A stretch of 32,314 nucleotides of DNA from Funneliformis mosseae (taxonomy: Eukaryota; Glomeromycota; Glomeromycetes; Glomerales; Glomeraceae): assembly GCA_910592005.1 (NCBI GenBank), contig CAJVPP010000443.1, forward strand, positions 1-32,314. Direction: 5' to 3'. The notes under the pieces are model-generated. The model was not told the DNA's origin. It searched no databases and saw nothing but the letters and a program-made list of their open reading frames with translations. Both the position numbers and the translations under genes were made by a program. Every line of letters begins with the position of its first letter. The first letter of the stretch is position 1. Positions 22,466 through 32,314 of this stretch are shown here, in pieces.

Positions 22466-22521
22466 ACAGTATTTTAAATGATGAATAAAGTAAAATAAAA
22501 AATAAATTTTCATCTTTCACT

Positions 22522-22529
22522 CTTTTATA
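22522..22529 (-). promoter_or_regulatory. Orphaned LRR-gene TATA box (copy B)
   Basis: TATAAAAG on the minus strand within a stretch conserved with 9120-9210 of copy A. It no longer precedes an intact gene. Any transcript would read into the inserted 230 bp and the deletion scar. Confidence 0.5.
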
Positions 22530-22977
22530 CGCTATATACATATGTGAAGGCCTGACCCTTAACCCAATTGATTTCACAAATTTCGTAGAACCGAGCATCA
22601 ACGATTGTAAAAATCAAAAAAAGAGCAGGTGTTTATGTAACACGAATTCGTGGAACGCATTTTGCAGATTGTTACTTATATATATTATTCATTGTATGGA
22701 TCACTTTCTTTTTATAGTACAAACAACAAATTAAGGCGTAAGTTGAAAGGGATCGGATATGTCTGGTTTTGGTAACCTTTCAAATTAAATGAATGATAGA
22801 ATTAAGGAATATTTGTAAGAGATTTTTGTTTATTGCTTTAGAACAAAATATTGTCAATTTAATCAATTTTAATGTTTGCTTCTCGCAATTATTAACTCTA
22901 CTATATTTATATGAAAGTTGATATAGAAATAATTCAATTCCACGATTTCTCAATCGATCGCTCGTGGATTTTTTACC

Positions 22978-23161
22978 TTTTTTTTTTTTAAAGTGCGGTA
23001 GTTTCGCAATATCTTTATTATGAAAGTAAAATATTTAAAATAAAGTACAAATCAAAAGAAATTACAAAAAATCTCGTAAAGAAATACTCTAAGACTAAGA
23101 CTATAGAAGACCGACCCGAAATCAAAACCTAACCTAAGCTAAGAAAATCACCTTTCGAGTA
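22978..23161 (-). mobile_element. SINE-like retroelement insertion, 184 bp
   Basis: Flanked by a perfect 16-bp direct repeat TCGTGGATTTTTTACC (22962-22977 and 23162-23177). The run of 12 T at its left end is the poly(A) tail of a minus-strand element. Copy A has the single empty site (CTCGTGGATTTTTACG near 9497). Read on the minus strand, TAGCTTAGGTTAGG near the 5' end resembles a Pol III A box, and TTTCGGGTC further on is a weak B-box match. The element differs from the insertion at 12948-13146, sharing at most a weak TAGTCTTA-containing stretch. A truncated LINE 3' end is the alternative. Confidence 0.88.
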
Positions 23162-23177
23162 TCGTGGATTTTTTACC

Positions 23178-23715
23178 ATTTTTGATATATATTTACGCAT
23201 TATTTATTGATCAGCAACATCAAATTCTTGTGAAATGTTTGTTGACTTAATTTCCGCTTGAGATTTTCGATGCGGAAAATAATCTTTGGTTGAAAAAATA
23301 AAATTTTTTTTGGGTAAATAGTACTAATTTTTAGGACCTATTTCATAAACCTTAATAAAATTTAATCTGATAACATCGCTGTAAAAATTCTGAACCTCTG
23401 CCATACTATCGATTATTTTCCATTCTGGGGGAGTTTCATAATTGTTAGGAAAAAGTATCTTTAAACATTTCTTTCGTTTCATATTTCTCCCCGATATCGA
23501 ACTTAAGTTGCAATGGAAGATTAAAAGTAATTTTTTAAAAAGATATAATTTAATAAAAAGTCAAAGGAAGTAGGATATCCCGAGATTTTGGCAACCCGGA
23601 CCTTTAAACATTGGAATGAGCTTTGATTGTATAAACTGTACATTTATAAAATTAATATCTCGTTTATTTATCTATTTATTTTGAACTTGATTTCTGTTGT
23701 TTGATTTAAATATTA
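23178..23715. other. Intergenic region upstream of the membrane-protein B stop codon
   Basis: The first about 80 bp and the last about 100 bp match copy A, and the middle (23320-23600) does not align clearly. It is moderately AT-rich. No open frame is convincing. Confidence 0.6.
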
Positions 23716-25575
23716 TTAGTGTCTAGGCTGTTGTTCATGTACATTAAGCGTAAATAAGGAGGGATCAAAATTATTATGATAATTATTAATGTTCATATTG
23801 TTATCGTTATTGTTATTGTCATCATTTCCTTGTACAGCTTCCAAGTAATTTACGTCCACGACATACTCTCTTAAGAAAACTTCTAAAGCATCAACACGAC
23901 GTTGTAAGGCTGCATGCTCATCACGAAAAATGTCTCTAGAAGTGGAAGGTTGAGGTCTTTCGGAATTATTAATTAGCGGAATTACCGGAAGAGATTTTAT
24001 AAGTTTATTACGTGCTTTTTTACGTACTCCACAACAATAAAATTGCACCCAACCCCATGGTCGAATCAGGTCTACACCTATTTGCAAGAGAAGAAATCAT
24101 ATGTCAGGTATCAAGGATGAATTTGAACATTTTATTTTTTTTTAAAAAAAAAAGTGCCTACCAAATAGAGCCGCGTACAATGCCGCAGCTAGACTCCAAG
24201 CACCACCCACAAGAGCTAACATGCTGACTAACTTTTTTATTAGAAACCAAAAAGGTTATTAAATTATAATTTAAATTTGAATCCAACTTGATAAGAAATT
24301 ACTTACAGTTCGTCTCCTATATTGTAACAACAATTAAATTTTAATAAATAAGTTAATATATTTTGTTTCATACTTCATGAAAAATAATTAACATGCCTTA
24401 GTTCAGTCTCTTTTGTTATAAGGAAATCTTGTACAGTTAAAGTGATTTGGCTTGCAAAAATCTCACCAACTTCAAAATCCAAAGGAACGTTCTCTACGAA
24501 AAAATAAAAATATCTTATTAAATGAGATAATTAAACAGAAAATAATACATTATTTTACATACGTGAATTGGCCAAAAGATAATTTTGTTTATAATAAGTT
24601 GGTTTGAATCCAAAATGATCTTTGAAGCTTGGAATAATTTGTTCTCTTATGCTTCTAGTAAATTGTATTAGTGACCACTTAAATATAATAATTACGAAAC
24701 AATAATTTCTCCATTAATCTTTTTTTAAAAAATATATACATATATATATATTAAAATAATTACCTCATTTTTAACCATAAAATAAATAAGTGCAGGCATT
24801 TTATCAAGGCTTTCTTCGTCGTAATCACTCATAGGAGGCGTAGGAATAGTTTCTATATAAAATATATGGTCAGTATTATTAATTAAAAATGTTTTGATTT
24901 TCTTTTTAAAAAAAAAAATTAGCTAATTTACCAGAATCGGAAGCACTAAATATCATAAGATCATGACTTCTGGTGGAATTATAATTTGGATCAACAATCT
25001 TTGCAATTACAGAAACGCCCCGTATTGCATTTTCATCAATTTCTGGTTTTACAAATTTCAAACTTTGCTTATTTTTAAAATGTTTGATATACACGTTGTC
25101 TTCCGAAGAAACTTCTAGTTGTTCAAAATAATCAGTACAACTATTATCGAGATTCATTTCTTTTGATCCTATATGAACAAAATTTATTGTTAAATTATTC
25201 AAGTTCAAATTCAAAAAATATTTAATTATTTTTAAATGCTTACTTATAAAAATACATGACAATTCGAATGGATAACGGAATTGAAATTGCATATCTAAAA
25301 GAATAATCATAATTTATAAATAAATAAATAAATAAAATATATATGTATTACAATGATTTTCTTGCCTTTTTTCTAAACATACCAGGAATCGGAATTTCCG
25401 TTGCTTCAATGATTGTTTCTGCTACAATTGGGTCATCATTAGTCACTTCGATAATCAAAATAGTAAAATATCCTATGAGGGAAGATATTAATATTATCAT
25501 AATCAATATTCTTAATAGAATAACAGATGAAGGTTCCGTCTTTCGATGGCGAGTAAATAATTCATTAAAACGCAT
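23716..25575 (-). CDS. Two-pass membrane protein, receptor-like, paralogue B
   Basis: Nine exons: 25575-25383, 25294-25244, 25168-24932, 24852-24764, 24677-24563, 24493-24397, 24316-24307, 24231-24162 and 24077-23716. This gives 407 aa with all frames open. Exon lengths equal those of paralogue A except exon 4 (15 nt shorter, in frame) and exon 9 (6 nt longer). The first 33 residues are identical to A, and TM2 and the VDALEVFLREYVVDVNYLE tail helix are nearly so. The ectodomain, especially exons 3 and 4, is heavily changed, yet Cys78 and its partner Cys (SCTDYF) remain. The GC-AG intron 6 (AG|GCATGT) and the 10-nt exon 7 are retained. Two intact reading frames across nine exons imply selection on both copies. 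Function is unknown; receptor or surface recognition is inferred from topology and divergence pattern. Confidence 0.87.
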
Positions 25576-25636
25576 TTTTTACTTTGTAAATCACAAAAAA
25601 AAAAAGAAATAAAAATCAAAATCAAAATCAAAAATA

Positions 25637-25690
25637 ATTTATACTTTATTTATATGGGGAGTGTTTACGTTTTAGAGTGTTACACGATAT
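25637..25690 (-). promoter_or_regulatory. Core promoter of membrane-protein gene B
   Basis: 54 bp identical to 12783-12836. TATAAATA (25654-25647 on the minus strand) lies 72-79 nt upstream of the ATG. Between it and the gene is a short ATCAAA hexamer array (25613-25634) absent from copy A. Confidence 0.7.
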
Positions 25691-26815
25691 ATCTTTGTAA
25701 AAGACGAAAGATCTAAACAAAAATGATTTTCCCATTGCTTCCATCGCGTTATACGAAATGGTAACACAACGCTACATTGAAATTTTTAGAAGACAAAGTA
25801 ATTCATTGAAAACATTTTTGGTCGATTATGGAGATGGTGGTTGGTTTAATACTTTGCCTTATGAACCTAAAACTTCAAAAAATTATGCATGATTAAGGTG
25901 GCGCATGTATACAATCTTTTTTTTTCGCAAACTGAAAATTGTGTAGGACGAGATTATTTTTCGTTCAAATAATTATGCAAACTAAAATATATGTCTTTTA
26001 ATTTGATTGTAAATTTATTTGTTGAAAAAGTGCTTTCTACTTGAGAGATGTTTCTCTCATTATATTGTATTCATATTTAATCAACTTGGACAAATTAAAT
26101 GTCAACAAAAGTAGAATAAAGCAAATTTTACTTCAAAATGAATTAAGCTAATGATTAAGTTTAACGAGTCTTAACTTCAAAAAAAGCATATAATTGATTT
26201 GTATTGGAATGAAATTTCGTGATTATAAATTATTTTGCATTTAATAATTTAGTGTGATTGCACAAATTGCATTTAAGATACACGTAATGTCTCTTTTATT
26301 TGCAAATTATCGACTTTGTTGATTAACACGGTTGGGTTTATGAAACCCACCAAAATTTTTTTATCGTTACGCCATCAAATTTAGGTTTTTTTTTTTTTTT
26401 TGTTTGTAAACCTTTGGTTTTATTGGATGATCAAATGTAACTTATATAGGGAGCTTAGAAATCATGTTTGAATAGCCTACCATATTGTCATTTAGCAACG
26501 TCTTGTTTAAAAAATATTTATTTAAGATCACAGAATGGATTCATCAACAACCACCCATCAAAGCTAATAAACTTTACAGGTTCTAAATGAAATATTTATT
26601 ACTTATGTAATTAAAGTCCAGGTACAAATGAAAATTTGTTCGGTCAAAATGAATTTTATTTTGTTAGTAATACATCAAAAAGTATTCATTAATATATTTA
26701 TTAAATTCTCGTCATCCTCGTCATTATGTAATAAAAGTTGATTCAAACATATAAATGAATAAAAATTTAATAACAAATGCTGGATCAAATATTCATTTCA
26801 TTACCTTACATTTAA
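25691..26815. other. Upstream flank of membrane-protein gene B and edge of the island
   Basis: Patchy match to copy A up to about 26210 (for example TTCAAAATGAATTAAGCTAA). Beyond that the sequence is unique and moderately AT-rich, with a T run at 26386-26401 and a small GGGTTTATGAAACCC palindrome near 26334. No gene is supported. Confidence 0.6.
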
Positions 26816-26965
26816 CGATCATTAACTAAGAAAGTACAAGATATATTAAGAAATTTAAAAAATACAGAAGAAAAACCTACAATTACTGCCTCACTTTCTG
26901 CGTAAAAGGCTTTAAAAGAGAAGATATCTAAATTTCTCTATTTGAAGCAAAGACGAAGTATATAA
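26816..26965 (+). pseudogene. Short coding-like relic with an internal stop
   Basis: Fifty codons in one frame read as plausible protein (DILRNLKNTEEKPTITASLS, then a stop, then KALKEKISKFLYLKQRRS). The polar, helix-like composition stands out from the AT noise around it. There is no start codon and no family is recognised. It may be a transposase fragment. Confidence 0.25.
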
Positions 26966-27077
26966 ATAAATTTATATTATATATATATATAACATCAATT
27001 GATCAATCAGTGTATATGTTCCGAATCAATTAATTAAGTCGGGAATGAGAATTCTAATGCTGTGCTGATAAAAGTGA

Positions 27078-27138
27078 GCTATTTTGCAAAAATTAATATT
27101 TTTAACATTTGGGATATTAAAAATTTTTGCAAAATAGC
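27078..27138. repeat. 17-bp perfect inverted repeat (hairpin)
   Basis: GCTATTTTGCAAAAATT (27078-27094) is followed after 27 bp by its exact inverse (27122-27138). A degenerate version with TTTGCTATTTTG appears near 27266-27285. This fits a small MITE or hairpin element. Confidence 0.65.
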
Positions 27139-27333
27139 AATTAATTAATGCTTATAATATTCAGAATGTTTAAAAATATAAAAATTAACACCTTTGATAT
27201 TTAGGATATTAGATTCTTATAAAATTGCAAAAATCAACATCTCTAATATTTAAAATATTAAATTATTTGCTATTTTGTAAGAATTTTAACATTTTGAATG
27301 TTAAAATTAAAATTTAACAAAGTTATATAATAT

Positions 27334-27506
27334 TTAGCTGATTTAGCTAATTGGTTATTTTAATTATAACTAAAGTGATCAAATGATTAAAAATGGTCAT
27401 TAGTTATGATCAAAGTGGTCAAAATAGTCAAAAATGACCATTGGTTATAGCTAAATGTTAATTGAAATTTGGTTGCTGATTTTAGCTGATTAGCCAAATC
27501 AGCTAA
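27334..27506. mobile_element. MITE-like element with 21-bp imperfect terminal inverted repeats
   Basis: The left arm begins TTAGCTGATTTAGCTAA (27334-27354) and the right arm (27486-27506) is its inverse at 18 of 21 positions. An internal pair around AAAATGGTCATTAG and AAAATGACCATTGG is also inverted, so the whole element can fold. Target-site duplication is not obvious. Confidence 0.55.
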
Positions 27507-27788
27507 TAGCTAACAAATTAAGCTTAGCTGTAGTCAAATCTAACTATGATTTACAGTTTTATTATCATAAAGGTTGTTTACCTAATTTTTAGAGAAGATA
27601 GTTTAAAACTAATTTATTCATATATATAGGTATTTTAATAATTTTGATAATTAGTTTACTAAAATATGTATTCACAAATAAAAAAATTTAAAATATTCAT
27701 GTGTTCAAATTTGTGTTAAACTTTGTATTAACTATTAACTATATATTATAATTCTAATTGCAGTGAAATAAAAACAAATAGAGTTTTA

Positions 27789-28770
27789 AATAAGTCAAGT
27801 TGAGTCAAGTTTAAAGATCAATTCTATTCAACTCATTTTTTTAAATCAAGTCAAATTGAGTTTATTTTATAAAATCTTTCAACTTGATTTGATTTGAGCT
27901 ATATAAAATTTTAAATTAGGCTTAATTTAATTTGATCTAAATTTAACTTAACTTGATTTTAGCTTAAATTTATTTAAGTTAAATCAAGTTCAAATCAAGT
28001 TTCAAGTCAAAATTTAATTAACTTATAAATATTTAAATATAAAAAAATTTATTTTAAATTATAATATATTATAAATTTTATATATTATTTTATTTAAATC
28101 AAAATCATAAAAAAAAATAAAACAAAATTATTTTAAAAAATTTTATTTTTTTTTTTAAAATAGTTTTTTACTAAAATTTAAAATACATATAGGAGGTGAT
28201 CAATAGAAAGGGGGAAAATCTACAAATCTTAAATAATTTTAGTTATTGGATTAGTTTTGTTCATATAATCATGATCAGTAAAGTGAACTAATAAAAATTT
28301 TTAACTAAAAAGTGGATTTCCTTCTTTTTTACTGATCGCCTTCCATATATACTTTAATTGTTTCTACTGATAGATTATATCTTTTTATGTAATTAGATTA
28401 GTTCTCTTAAAAAATACTCTTTCTATCAAAATACTAATAACTTTAAAATAAATATAAATAAATTAAATTGATTAATTTAAATTATAAAATTTCATTAAAT
28501 TTTAATTTATTTATCTGGAATAGCTAAAATCTCTTACTAATTTTTACTAAATAAGGATATTATAATTTATTAACTAAAAAAAAAATAAAATTAATAAGCT
28601 TAAAAATAATATGAAATTTAGAGTTCTGAAAATAACTTGTATAAACTCACATATTTGGCTGACATGATTATACATAATTATAAATTTTAGTTATATATAA
28701 TAAATAAGTACTTTAAATTAAAGGTATGTAGAATAATTTTGACTCAAAACTTGACTCAATTTGACTCATT
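27789..28770. mobile_element. Non-autonomous DNA transposon-like element, 982 bp
   Basis: Terminal inverted repeats of 24 bp match at 22 positions: the left starts AATAAGTCAAGTTGAGTCAA (27789) and the right is the inverse of AATGAGTCAAATTGAGTCAA (ending 28770). The left 230 bp is packed with TCAAGTT/AACTTGA motifs in both orientations, as in transposons with subterminal transposase-binding repeats. There is no coding capacity. Target-site duplication is unclear in AT-rich flanks. MITE copy 2 is nested inside. Confidence 0.65.
28189..28350. mobile_element. MITE, copy 2 (162 bp), nested
   Basis: Second copy of the element at 18511-18674. The left end is ATATAGGAGGTGATCAATAG and the right end is the inverse of ATATATGGAAGGCGATCAGT. 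The shared internal sequence includes CATGATCAGTAAAGTGAACT. The ends abut TATA sequence, compatible with a TA target as in Tc1/mariner-type MITEs, but this is not certain. It lies inside the 982-bp element and so probably arrived later. Confidence 0.7.
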
Positions 28771-31700
28771 AGAAACATTAATAAAATCATTAATAAAATA
28801 TATTATTTACTTTACATTATTATAACAAATTAATCTTTAAAAACGTAAGTGAAATATTAAGATAATGCTTTATTTCATTAATATTTTCTATATGTTATTT
28901 TTTATATATATAATTTAATAAATTATTTTTATCTTCAAACTTTCATTTGAATTTTTTAAATCTATCTTTAATGATGCATAATGCATATTAAAATAAGAAG
29001 TAAAAATTTCATATAATTTCTAAATAAAATTTACTTTTTAATAATTATCAATATAATATAATAATTTAATTGTAGATCAAATACTATAAATTAATAAAAA
29101 ATAAATTAATGATTTATAAATTAAAATTAATAAATAAAAAATAAAATTTTATTAGTAGTTATAGAATAAGCATTAGAATTTTGTATGATAATAATATTTT
29201 TTAATTTTTTTAATGCTATTATAATAGCTATATTTATTTCATTTATTAAAGTTTTATTTGAAAATCTTTAATCATATTCATTAATCAATTATAGGTTAAT
29301 ATGTAATTGTTAAAGTTAAAAAACTTTAATGTAAAACATATTTTATTGCTTATGTAAATACTATAAATTTAATTAATTAATTAAAAAAAAAATAATAAAT
29401 ATTATAATATAATTAATTATATTATTTCTTACCTCTAATAAATTTTTTATTTCTTTTAATAAATTCTATTCAATATCATTTAAAATATATAATCTTAATT
29501 TCCATTCAGATGTTTTTATATTATTAAAGCCTTTAATAATTATAATAATTATTAATAAATTTTACAAATTTAGTTATAATAATGAATTTTTAATAACTAA
29601 CTTTACTAATTTAAAACTACATTTAATCATATCATAAGTAGAATTTTATCTTATTTTATATCTAATATAATAAAAAGAAAAGCTGCATCATATTTATGTA
29701 AAAATTTTTCATGATATTGAAGTGAAACTCAAATTTTAACAATGAGTTTATAAAGTTATATTATAAATAAAATAATATAAATTATAAAATAAATTAATTT
29801 TAAAAAATTTAAAATATATATATTATTACTTTTAAAACTATACTATTTGTTACTTTATTATTAAGTGTTTTAATTTCATTTCTAAATAATTAGCTTTTAA
29901 AGAAATAAATGCATTTTATATAACAAAATTTATAATATATACAAAACATCAAATATGATTATTTTTTTAGTAAAATTAATATTTTGTAATTGATATTCTT
30001 TTTTAAGTTTATCTATTATAATATCATTATTTCTAGTATTATCAGCTATATAATATTAAATCTATAATATAATTAATTATAAATTATAATTATAAATTAA
30101 ATTTAAAATATATATAATACTTTAGTAAGAATTTTAAATTCATTATAACAATTAATAAAAGATTTTACTAAATTCTTTCTAGAATGAGTCCTATTTAATT
30201 TATAAAAATTAACTAAAATTTCTATTAATTTCTATTCTTTGAAATCCAATGAGTTATAATCCTTAAAAATAAGATATAATTAGCTAATATCTACTTATCA
30301 ATTATAAAAGATATATGATTAGAAATATTTTAAAATAAAAATAAATATTAATATTAAATTTATATAAATAAAAATAAAAAAGTAATTACTTGTAAAATTT
30401 CTTAAATTTTTACACACTCTTGATTAAAATATTTTATTATATCTATATAAATAGTATTAGCTAAAGATATTTTGATATTAGAATTTAACATCTGAAATAA
30501 ATTTTCAAGTTTTCTGATTTAGAGTTAAAAAATATTGATCATTACTAAAGTTGTTAAACAAAATCTAAAGGTTTTGCAAGTCATTTAAATGAAAAAAGAT
30601 AAAAATTTAGTGAAACTATATTAAAATCTTATTAAAAATCTGTAAAATTCTGAAAAAAGTAAACTATATTAAATTTATAAAAATGTAAAACTATATCAAA
30701 ACCTTAATAAAAAATTAGCAAAACTATAATTTAGATATTTTTTTAAATTCAAATGAGTTTAGATAAGTAATTTTAATCATTACAAATAATCTATTTAAAA
30801 ATATATTCATGAAATACTACTGGAAAATATTATATAAAAATTTATATAAATTTTAATATTTGATAAATATATAAAAAATTTTTAAATAACACTTACAAAT
30901 GGTATTTTATTAATATATTTATTAATTGTTCATTTTGTTTCTAATTTTTTTAATTTAGTAAAATTTTTTTTTTAAAGATTAATAAAAATTATTTGTAGTT
31001 TACCAGTTCGTTTATATTCTATACTGTAATTTTAAATTATTAATAAATAAAATATTTTTTTATAAAATAAAAAATAAATATATACTTATGAATAATATAT
31101 ATATTTTACTTTTTTATTTTTTATTCTAAAATATTTTCAAATTAAATATATATTCTTAAAGAGATTTCAATCTCTGTTATAATATTAAGCTCATTATTAT
31201 TATCTTATTCAATAATTTGTTTCATATTTAGATTGTAAAAGAAAATAATTTTAACAAAGAAGAAATTCACTCAACAAGTCTTTTTAGATTTATACCTTAT
31301 TTTTTATTTTATATTTATAATTTATAATGAGATATTTAGATAATTTTAGCAGAAATATAACTGTATTTTAATTTTATGCAATAAATAAGATTTACTTGAT
31401 AAGCATTTTAATTTTACATTTTGTATAATTTATTTTTTTTAACTTAGAAATAGTGCTTTTACAAATAAAATTTTTAAAATATATTAATCAAATAAATACT
31501 AAAATATAATTTATTTAGATTATTATTAGTAAAGATTATTTAATTATTATTAATTACATTATTAATCATTTTATTTAGTAAAGATTATTTAATTAATGTA
31601 TCAATATATTAATTAAATATAAATATTAAAAATTTAACTAATTAGTAAAGATATTTATTGATTGTTAATCAGATATAAAAACTAAAAATTTAGTTAAGAT

Positions 31701-32314
31701 ATTTAATTAATTAATATTTATATATACTAATTGCATCAATTAGATGAAAAGATTTGTATTTATGTATGTTAATTATGCAAGTTAATTATGCAAGTTAATC
31801 ATATTAATCAATTTGAGTAATATTATATCAAAAAATTAAAAATAAGAATTGCTTATATAATATTAGAATATAGTAGCAGTTATAAGTATCAAACTGTTCA
31901 AGATCATCCAAAATTATTATATAACTATCCCTTAAATTTTTCAGAAATATAATATAATACAATATATGATTACCTGTAAATTTATAAGCATCAATGATAC
32001 AAAAAAAAAATTTAGATGATTATCAAACTTTCGCTTGAAAAATAGAACTTTCTTTAGAGAAATGATATGAAATTGTCTTTTTACGTGAGCACTCAGCTGG
32101 TTCAAAGTTTAGTTTTGGATTTATTGTTAAACAGATATATTGTAGTAAGTCTACAGCTATTTATTAGGTTAAAGATATCATAAAAATCAGAACCTAAGTA
32201 TTTTAGAAAGATTGGGATGACCTTGTATAATATCTGCAAAATAAGATGATAAGATTGTAAAGATGGTAGAGAAAGAACATAATATAACAGCCATTCAAAT
32301 ACAAGAAAAAATGG
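28771..32314. other. AT-dominated block without genes
   Basis: Nearly pure A/T with few CpG. No splice-bounded exon or RNA gene is recognised. Degenerate tandem sequence around AACTATATTAAAA occurs at 30600-30730. The last 250 bp (32060-32314) is a little less AT-rich, which may mark the approach to another island. Confidence 0.75.
31528..31595. repeat. 20-bp direct repeat
   Basis: TAGTAAAGATTATTTAATTA occurs at 31528-31547 and again at 31576-31595. A partial third copy (TAGTAAAGATATTTA) lies near 31644. A 15-bp tandem unit (TTAATTATGCAAG) occurs near 31769-31795. Confidence 0.6.

Larger units (their letters stand above)
20809..26210. repeat. Segmental duplication, copy B
   Basis: Same gene order and orientation as copy A. 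Homology starts abruptly at 20809 within the kinase tail and fades near 26210. Relative to copy A it lacks most of the LRR gene, has an insertion of about 230 bp near 22237-22465 and carries its own SINE-like element. The preceding 200 bp (20600-20808) is less AT-rich, contains repeated GTCAC motifs and does not match copy A. Confidence 0.9.
26966..27788. other. AT-rich stretch with inverted-repeat elements
   Basis: No coding potential seen. It contains the two inverted-repeat structures listed next. Composition drops back to AT-dominated after about 27000. Confidence 0.6.

Noticed and set aside
24012..24227. 71-codon plus-strand open frame
   Set aside because: It is antisense to exons 8-9 of paralogue B and crosses their intron.
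24906..25310. 134-codon minus-strand frame starting at ATG 25310
   Set aside because: It merges intron 1 end, exon 2, intron 2 and exon 3 of paralogue B. The splice sites and the equal structure in paralogue A show the true start is the ATG at 25575.
31069..31140. AT-rich palindromic stretches resembling origins or terminators
   Set aside because: Such patterns are everywhere in sequence this AT-rich, and nothing sets this one apart.

Overview
This window looks like nuclear DNA of an arbuscular mycorrhizal fungus (Glomeromycotina, most like Rhizophagus). Genes are interrupted by short GT-AG introns of about 65-100 bp, base composition is extremely AT-rich, and the protein types match families I recall as expanded in that genus: a TKL-like kinase with an HGDLHSDN catalytic loop, an LRR/coiled-coil protein, and a two-pass membrane protein whose tail ends in EYVVDVNYLE. 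The genus assignment is from memory of these families, not from a search.

The layout alternates gene islands with AT-dominated, nearly CpG-free blocks. Positions 1-1600 hold decayed coding fragments and 1600-4330 is AT-rich. Island A (about 4.35-13.8 kb) holds three intact genes: a four-exon kinase on + (4640-6433), a single-exon LRR/coiled-coil gene on - (7132-9066), and a nine-exon membrane protein on - (10829-12718). A further AT-rich block spans 13.8-20.6 kb. Island B (about 20.6-26.9 kb) is a second copy of most of island A, and 27-32.3 kb is AT-rich and full of inverted-repeat elements.

The main result is that island B is a diverged segmental duplicate of island A with gene-by-gene fates. 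The kinase survives only as a frameshifted 3' end. The LRR gene has lost about 1.8 kb of its coding region at a 4-bp microhomology, leaving about 100 bp of scar. The membrane-protein gene is intact in all nine exons, including a GC-AG intron and a 10-nt microexon. The two membrane paralogues have near-identical anchors and cytoplasmic ends but strongly diverged ectodomains. Comparing the copies also reveals a short non-LTR retroelement (SINE-like) insertion in each, with target-site duplications of about 16 bp. Island A also carries a 69-bp hAT-like MITE with an 8-bp target-site duplication.

Functionally, the kinase has all catalytic residues and a C-terminal helical region resembling the MLKL/HeLo-type four-helix bundle used in regulated cell death. 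Its neighbours are an LRR/coiled-coil protein and a membrane protein with a diversifying ectodomain. A recognition or cell-death cassette is an attractive but unproven reading. No tRNA, rRNA, CRISPR or prokaryotic feature was seen.
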